Assembly (NCBI GenBank): GCA_030847615.1
Contig: JAUMIR010000002.1
Coordinates: 241,943,809 to 242,007,808, forward strand
DNA from: Gambelia wislizenii
Lineage: Eukaryota > Chordata > Lepidosauria > Squamata > Crotaphytidae
Direction of reading: 5' to 3'
Length of the DNA stretch: 64,000 nt
Numbering within the stretch: position 1 is the first letter of the stretch; each line of letters opens with the position of its first letter. The notes below the pieces were generated by a model. The model ran no database searches and was not told the origin of the DNA. It saw only the letters and a list, made by a program, of their open reading frames with translations. Both the position numbers and the translations under genes were made by a program. Of this stretch, positions 57,106 to 64,000 are shown in pieces.

Positions 57106-57501
57106 CATTCACTGCAACAATGTAGTTAGACTTCTCAGAAATCTGGCAGGGGTTTTATTCAGTACAGTGCCCACTTTTTCAACTGCTTCTATAATGTCCC
57201 AATTTCTTTCCTTTCCTCCCATGTTCCCTATGTTCCCTCTTTGTCTTCAGGTTATTTTAATTGCTGAAAACTGAGTTCAAAGTGCAAAAGTAGTTTGTAC
57301 TCAATTTAACTCAGCAGGGGAAAGAAGAGAAGACAGGCAGAATCTTGTTCTTCCCAGAAGTCTCAGGCAAAGGCAAATTGCTGCAGCCTCTCCTAGCTTG
57401 CCTGTTGTTCCTCATGAATAATGTTTGCCATCCTGACCACATTGTGATGTCACTTGGTCACACATGTCCCACTTTTCATCTGCAAAATGTTGCAGGGTAT
57501 G
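57106..57501 (-). mobile_element. Family D DNA element, copy 3 (reversed)
   Basis: Left CATTCACTGCAAC, right GTTGCAGGGTATG. The interior is the reverse of copies 1 and 2 (CTGAGTTCAAAGTGC, GCAGCCTCTCCTAGCTTG, CATGTCCCACTTTTCA). No clean 6-bp duplication. Confidence 0.7.
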
Positions 57502-57608
57502 GGAAGCCCTAAGACCTGATTCCAAAATGTGAGGTGGCACAGGCTTCCCTGTCCTGCCAATATGGCTAAAGTTGCCAAGTGGCATGGGGAAAGTCCTCCA
57601 TATATGTA

Positions 57609-57838
57609 CAATTATCCTTTCATGTTCGCTGGGGTTTAGTTCCAGGGCCCCCCATGGATACCAAAATCTGTGAATCCTCAAGTCCCATTATATGCAATGA
57701 TGTAGCAAAATGGTGTCCCTTATATAAGATGGCAAAATCAAGGCTTGCTTTTTGGATTATTATTTTTTAAAGAATATTTTCAATCCATGAATACTTAAAT
57801 CCGTGGATATCAAATCCGTGGATATGGAGGGACGACTG
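57609..57838. mobile_element. Tc/mariner Tigger-like element, copy 3
   Basis: Right end ATATGGAGGGACGACTG then TA. The degenerate left end is preceded by TA. Shares ATGGATACCAAAATCTGTG and CTCAAGTCCCATTATATGC with copy 2. Confidence 0.72.
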
Positions 57839-57840
57839 TA

Positions 57841-58753
57841 TTGCCTTGCTCTTTCACCACCAAGCTGAGGCCCTGACAACAGGTTCCAGAACAAAACCCA
57901 CATGACCCATTTAGGTATGGCTTGGAGTCAATACTGAGGGGGAAAATGGGATCCCCTGGTTTCATTATTTCCACCATCCCACCTTACCCCCATCTGCAGT
58001 CTTCTAGGCAATGTTTTTATCAAGCTTTCACATTTGAGGGACTTGATTTGAGGAGGGGAAAAAGAAAATAAGTATGTGGTGTGAGGAGGGGGGAATTTAG
58101 CTTCAGCCCTCCTTCCCCTTGGCCTCCTGGCTCCAGCCTGCGAACAAAGCCCCCATTTACTGCCTGAATATCACACTTATGTTTAAGGTATTTCCACCAG
58201 AAAGACAGAGAAGTGGAGGGGGGGGGATCCCAAACCTTTTTCCATGACTGAATTAGCTCACTTTTTTATGACTAGCAAGCTGAGGCCTGTCTTGCAGACG
58301 GCAAGGCAGGAAAGTCTGAGCAAGCCTTGTCACACCTCCCCCCAATCTTGCACCCCTCATTCCCCTAGCATTGGGAGGGGAGGAGAAATTTCAGCATAGG
58401 CATCTGGTTTACTAGACCCCCACCCCGCCCCGGTTCAAGCTAAACCAGATTGCATAGGGAGACAGGCAGGCAAGAAAACAACTTTGAGAGAAAATGGGGC
58501 AGGGTGAACAACAATCTGGGGATGAAAGCATTCAAATAATAGAGCATGGAAAATAGAGGAACAGAATGTGACTTTGGCCAGAATGGGACCTTTGAGTGTG
58601 AATGCACCCTGGTCCCAGGGCCCATGTGTCAGCTTACCTGGTCTGATATGTAAGCTAGCATTCCTGGCAAACTTTTCAGAAATTCCCCAGCCTGTCCCAT
58701 TTTGGATTATGGAGCTTCTCAGCCTGGTGTTTCTTCACGTCTCATCCCAAAAC
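57841..58753. other. Non-coding, nothing recognised
   Basis: GC-moderate anonymous sequence with no exon or repeat seen. Confidence 0.3.
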
Positions 58754-58759
58754 ATCCAG

Positions 58760-59076
58760 CACACCTTCCAACATTTCACAGAGAAAAAACCAGGACATAT
58801 GTGGCCAAGCAATGTCACTGTGTGGGCAAGATGGCAGAACAGACAAGATAACAGAGGCTGCGGCAGTTTGCTTTTGCCTGATTCTCCTGAGAAGGGCAAA
58901 ATTTCACCCCTCCTCTCCTCTTCCCACTTTGAATTCAATTTGTCCTCAGCTTACTTAATTTCACGCAAAGTGTGAAAGTGGGAGAGAACTGGGACATTTT
59001 AAAATCAGCTGAAAAAGTAGGATGACAGAGAATTAATCAGACAGACCCTGCCAAATGGAAACAGCTGGAGTGTATG
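58760..59076 (+). mobile_element. Family D DNA element, copy 4 (6-bp target duplication)
   Basis: Starts CACACCTTCCAAC, ends GGAGTGTATG, with ATCCAG on both sides (58754-58759, 59077-59082). The interior matches the other copies (GCGGCAGTTTGCTTTTGCCT; GACATTTTAAAATCAGCTG). Confidence 0.8.
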
Positions 59077-59082
59077 ATCCAG

Positions 59083-61561
59083 TGGTCTATGAAGCCATCA
59101 GTGTTGCTTTCCAACACCAACACTTCTAGTTGTCCTGTCCCCTGTTATATATGCTGCTATATACACTATATGGGGAAACAAACAGGTACGCATAGAGTGT
59201 GCAGTGTTGAAATCTGTTCTACAACCCCCCCATGATGCAAGTGATCAGTGTGTATCATGAGGCAAACACTTTGGACTGCGCAACCTGCTTCTGACTTGCA
59301 GCTTCTCCAGAAAATGTAAGGAAAAGAGATGCTGGCTCACATTAGAAATCATCCCCCCTAAATCCCCAGGCAGTCTATTCCTTTTCCAGTAGTCAGGGTT
59401 CTACAACTGTCGTCTAAAAAGGCAAGTGAGAAATCCCATGCACAATAGATACACGAACACATGCACACACACATATACTGTACTAAAAAAAGAAACACAA
59501 AAATAGCAGTTGTGGTTTGTGAACAACTCAGTGTCCTCATGTGCTCATCCTCTCAACCAAAAGCAACTCCCTGCAGAAATGGACTTACAGCCCCTATGTT
59601 CATGTTCCAAACATTCTCAGGGAGAGGACAAAATTTGTTATCTGTGGTATACCATGCTCCAAGTTATTTTAGCATGTAAGTTTCTATCCCTCATGGAAAA
59701 AGCAATACAAAAAGTAAGAGACAAATGATACATTAATCAGACTTTCTCTTTAATTTTTTTATTAAAAGCAGCTGCAGGAGGGAGGGCATTTAGCTTGGGA
59801 ACATGACATTGGAAGGTATTTTTAACTTCCTCGCCTCCCTACTATTGTTTTCCTAATTAAAATCATCCACTCCATGTGCTATTTGCCTAGTTAGGAAAAA
59901 ATATATGGTTCCCTATGGCCGTACCCACCTTTCATATTCACATTATCTTTTCTTACGCGTAAAAGAATCCCCCAGCAGTGATAATTTCACCTAAGAACTA
60001 TCTTGTCAGTTACTCCTAGAAACATAGATCAAATTCAAACCTTCTGTGAATGTACTGGAGAAGGTTACTCATTTTATGCTGAGCTCCTCTTTTGCCCTTT
60101 AAGGGGATATATGCCAACCATTCCCAAATAACATGAAACAAGAGTCAGGGGGACACAGAAGTCCAGGCTAGTCAGTTAAATTCTGAACTACAACTCCCAT
60201 CATGGCCAGTGAGTATTCTGGAGTCTGCTTGGCCATGCTGACTCAAGGCTTTGGGAGTTGTAGTCCCCATAAATAATTATTCCAAAACCTTGCCAGCTCA
60301 TCTTTCACAGCAGGCGTGGTGGAGCAAAGAGGCTGGTTTGGCAAATCCCATCCTTACATCGGGGTCAAACGAGGGATTTCACAGGGTGGGTAGGGCCAAC
60401 AGGGGTATGGGCAGGCTCAACCAGTATGTGTGGGTGAGTGCTATTCCCTCCCCCTTGGGCTTGCATCCAAGAGAAGGCACGGAAACAGGAGGTGCCAGTC
60501 CGGTGGCTTTGGAAGCCAGGAGGGTGGTGTCCGACGCCTCGAGCAAAGCGAGGTTGTTTTGCTGATTATTCCCAAGTCAAGATTTGCATGGCGCTGGTTC
60601 ACAAGGTTGGCTGGCTCTCCCAGCTTCATGCCCACACTTCCCAGAAATGTTACCCTGCTGGCAGAGGGAACTCCACATTATCTGGCCTGCCCCCAACCCT
60701 CCCTCTTTCTTTCACTGCATCTTGGAATTGGTCTCCCGCCCAGTCCCCAAACCACACAATACTTGCTGCCACCTCCTGTTTGGCTGGATTTGAACCAGAA
60801 ATGTCAAAGCCAACACCCAGCTCCAAAGCCCCACATTTTAGGACAACCGTACAATGCAGCATTCACACTGTCCTGTCAAGAGGTGTTGTGCTCACAGGCC
60901 CTGGGGGTGTTGTGGAAAGAGGTGAGTCAGGGCCGGGACATCATGGGGAAGTGAGAGTTGGCGTGGGAACCAGGCAGTCCTGCGTGCACGTGGGCGGCAA
61001 GAGGAGAAAGGTGGGGCTGCAGCTGGATTGTAGAACAACCTTGCCTGCATTGAGCTGGGGTGGGAGGAATGAACCAAAATACTTTGGTGGGAGGGAAGAA
61101 ACAGGCATGCTGCACGATTTTAAGGGGCACACAACACAGCAGTTCACATCTTCACACTTACATACTGCAGGGCAAAAGCTAACTTCATTGAATCTCTGTG
61201 TCGCCTCAGTGTTCATTTTCTTCATACGCACATGCCATTTTGTTTGCTGGTGTGCATATACAACCATATATTACAGCTGTTACTGTTAATGAGATAAGTG
61301 GGCATTGGGTGATGAACAAAGGCAGTTTCAAATAGGGTCACTAGATCTCAGGGCCTGGCTATGAGTCTCTCCAGTTTTCATGGGTCATCTCCAGGCAAGA
61401 GACAAAAGGGCAAATACTTGTTTGGGGGGGCTCATCTCCAGGCAAGAGGAAAGGACTGGGTGCAAATCTCCAGCTCAGCCAGCAGACCAGCAGCTTGCAA
61501 TGATTTGTGAGGTGTGATTTGTTGCTACAATAGACTCTCCAGGAAGAGGTACTATATTTAC
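59083..61561. other. Upstream flank; small inverted repeat at 60188-60264
   Basis: CTACAACTCCCATCATGGCC ... GGGAGTTGTAG at about 60188-60264 is an inverted repeat typical of small squamate MITEs. The long frame at 60438-61289 has no recognised domain. No host exon identified. Confidence 0.4.
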
Positions 61562-61564
61562 TTA

Positions 61565-62137
61565 GGAGATTATCAGACAGGAACAAAAAAAGCGTTCCTG
61601 TCCCACAATCTCCACTCCTGCCCCTGTCCTGTCACCCTCACCCTTCCTTTCACACTTACCTCCTCTCCCGTTGACAAGGCAGCCCAGGAGCGCACTTCCT
61701 GGAGTGAAATCCCGCCTGTTCTCGCAAGAAGGCACGAACGTGGGAAATTCAAAAATAAAAATGTAAATACACAAGAAAAAGTTACACCAAGCACCTAAAC
61801 ACACTAAACACATTACAAGTAACCCAGGGAGGGTCATTAAAAAGTGTGTCACTTACCTGGATGTCCCGATCTCACCTGGAAGTATTCTGGCAGGGACCGC
61901 CCATTGATGCTGGGATCTTGCCAGCATAATGGGGCACTTTTTCACTCACAGGAACATCCATGATAGAAATGGAATGGGAGGTCTATTGATGGCTTCTCCC
62001 ATCAATAAAAAGCAGTGCCAGTGGAATGGCAGCTGAACAGTGCTTAACGAGGGGGGAATGATTTGTCTGAAAAGGGAACCCTTTTGTGATCTCCTGGCAT
62101 TCGTGTAACGCCACTTTTAACACATGTGATAATCTCC
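61565..62137 (-). mobile_element. PIF/Harbinger-like element with TTA duplication
   Basis: Ends GGAGATTATCAGACAGG and ACATGTGATAATCTCC, flanked by TTA on both sides (61562-61564, 62138-62140). Reverse orientation to the 56471 copy, with which it shares GATTTCACTCCAGGAAGTG-type sequence and minus-strand CAGGTAAGT and AGGTAAGTG sites. Confidence 0.87.
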
Positions 62138-62140
62138 TTA

Positions 62141-63882
62141 GTTAGCTTCCTCCTTCTCCCCCAGTTATTGTAGCACCAAAACACATCTTCCACTTTGCTG
62201 TGCATCTAACTTCTGGCTCGAAGCAAGCAGGCTAGATTAAAGGTTCCTTATCCTATCTCCCTAGGGAGGCAAGAAAGTTTAATCCCTTCATTTCTCTTTA
62301 AGATTTCTGTATTAATTTCCGAACAAAAACATACACTCTTTGTGTGTATATGACACACTGTGATTCATACTTAATGCACAATGCTTAGGAGCCATCCCTA
62401 GATCTCAGGTTTTAGCCTGGAAATCTCAGAGTCTGGGACAACACAGTACTGAACTGTTAACTCTAGTTTTAAACAGTAAGGAAATATGAAGTATTACTAT
62501 GGTTATAATGCCCTCCCTGGTGTTAACTCTTCACAAAATTACATCCATGGTCATGCCTTTCATCACCTCTAGCTAATATGAAGAAGCTCCCTTACACACA
62601 CATTGGCCAGAGGTAGTCCTACCCTCAAGCAAAGTAAGGAAGGTGCTTCAGCAGCAGATCATGGATGTCAGGAAAGGATAGCAAATTGTTAGCTGCTTAA
62701 TTTGTTAACCGACTGCTAAGAAGGGCCCTTTATGTGATTTTTCTCCTTTGTGCCAAAATAACATGGCTGGCTTTAGGTACTATGCACTTTGACCCGAGAG
62801 GGCAAAGGGCACCCCTTGCCACTCCATCTCAGGTAGGAAAACATCTTAGGCCAATCCTGTACAAAAAGACCTGTTGGCGACCATATACTTCCAGCTGGCA
62901 GCTTTCTCCAGATGCTGTAGAGTTTTTATGTGAGGAATGAAAACTCTTACAGGTTTAAACCACTTTCATCCTTGTCTAAAACTTCCTCCTGGCTGAAGAA
63001 CCCTGATAACTGCAGTTCTACAAAGGCACTAGAATTCACAGGGAAGGATGCCTCAGCACCCTTACAAAATTACAATGCACATAGTTCTTTGGGGGAGACA
63101 AGCCCATGATGATTTAAAATCACTTTCAAGGCAGTCTCAATGTGTCGTGTCAACCAACCAGGAGCATGCCATGCTGGAGGACTACAAATCAGATCTAACT
63201 TCAACAGTGGTTATCCCAGCACACACTACTGCTGGTATAGATGTGTGAGCAGGAGTCTCTCAGAGACAGAGAAGCAAAGACACCAAGACACCGTTTATTA
63301 TAATACAATCAACCTTGTGGGATAGCCAGCACCTGACTGGGAGGATGAGTAGCATGCAGTGTGAATCTCCTCAGTTATCTCTGATCACTGATGATAGATA
63401 ACCATGGAGATTCCTCTATCCTGCCCCCTGCCAGTGTCCTACAAGAAGGCAAGTCTTGAAGAGGCGTAGGACAACCTAAAGCCTCCTCCGGCCAGATTCT
63501 AAACTTCTCTGGGCCAGGCTAGGTTGAGGGGCGGAAGGTACCCTACCCACTTGCTCAGTTCTAAAAGGTACTCTGCATTCATCTTCTGTGGTTGAGACTA
63601 CTGCTGCCAGAGAAGATTACTGTATGTGTTGGATTGCCCATAATACTAACTAGAAACAGGATGAACTCTGGGCTAGAGCCCCACCACTGGAGTTTTGCCA
63701 ATGGTCACAGAGCCCACACACTGCAGTGGAAGAGCAAGGCCTATAATGATATTTAAAAAGAAGCCACAGCACATGCCTCAGCCAGCTTCCCCACAGCTTC
63801 ACACCTGAAAGGACAGCCATGCATTCCATAAAACTGAGTGTCTTTCCCCACTGCCAGTTTTTAAATAATATAATAGAGAGTA
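62141..63882. other. Non-coding, nothing recognised
   Basis: Anonymous upstream sequence. No exon or clear repeat. Confidence 0.3.
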
Positions 63883-64000
63883 CAGGCTGACCCCCGTATC
63901 CACAGGGGATACGTTCTAAGACCCACACACCACACCACACCCATGTAGACCTGAAACCGTGGATAATAGGGAACCCTATTATTTTCAAAGAAACAAATGC
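63883..64000. mobile_element. Tc/mariner Tigger-like element, cut by the window end
   Basis: Starts after TA with CAGGCTGACCCCCGTATCC and continues CAGGGGATACGTTCTAAGAC. The right end is beyond the window. Confidence 0.65.

Noticed and set aside
60438..61289. 283-codon open frame in unique-looking GC-rich sequence
   Set aside because: No recognisable domain, overlapping frames on both strands, low-complexity composition and no splice or promoter context. Probably chance.
1..64000. CRISPR arrays, operons, phage or plasmid systems
   Set aside because: No regularly spaced direct repeats or prokaryotic gene structure. The content is that of a vertebrate nuclear genome.

Overview
This is a stretch of vertebrate nuclear DNA, very probably from a squamate reptile (a lizard is the best guess). 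The clues are CR1 LINEs with the (ATTCTATG)n end, an RTE/BovB-type LINE, L2 fragments, tRNA-derived SINEs of the Sauria type, CORE/MIR-like SINEs with (AAC)n tails, 5S-rRNA-headed SINEs and many short DNA transposons. There are no operons and no prokaryotic gene structure. Almost all open reading frames in the window are chance frames or pieces of transposons.

The one host gene I can support is the retinoic acid receptor gamma gene (RARG) on the minus strand. Bases 6296-6647 form a single exon with a good acceptor and donor. It carries about 177 bases of 5' leader and the first 58 codons plus one base of the RARG1 isoform (the A/B or AF-1 region). The DNA-binding and ligand-binding exons lie to the left, outside the window, so 1-6295 is intron. 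Going right, a GC- and CpG-rich block at about 11.5-13.4 kb is the best candidate for the promoter and untranslated first exon. The rest (13.5-64 kb) looks like upstream flanking DNA filled with mobile elements. I recognised no neighbouring gene.

Repeats from left to right: non-autonomous DNA element 'family A' (774), L2 fragment (1.7-2.4 kb), SINEs (5.0, 8.7 kb), hAT elements (6.8, 9.2 kb), a 6-bp-TSD element 'family D' (10.4 kb), a hairpin element (14.3 kb) abutting a GC-rich TTA-flanked element (14.5-15.6 kb), SINEs (15.7-16.4 kb), a foldback (17.3 kb), a family A copy inside a SINE (19.2 kb), a 331-base palindrome (21.7 kb), two RTE/BovB-like LINE copies (22-23.4 and 27-30.5 kb), PIF/Harbinger-like elements (17.6, 32.3, 34.0, 42.3, 47.2, 56.5, 61.6 kb), zinc-finger LINE ends (37.6, 52.5 kb), CR1 copies (30.2, 41.6, 44.2, 50.6, 53.6 kb) and Tigger-like mariner elements (48.0, 50.3, 57.6, 63.9 kb).

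The most unusual material is the DNA transposon layer. Several PIF/Harbinger-like elements with matching 3-bp TNA target duplications are near-perfect palindromes of about 280-330 bases. Longer relatives carry repeated perfect splice-donor sequences (CAG|GTAAGT). Another family has exact 6-bp target duplications in three copies. Nested insertions (for example CR1 inside family A inside a 5S-derived SINE) give a readable order of events. A shared 3' tail links two SINE families to the RTE/BovB-like LINE that probably mobilised them.
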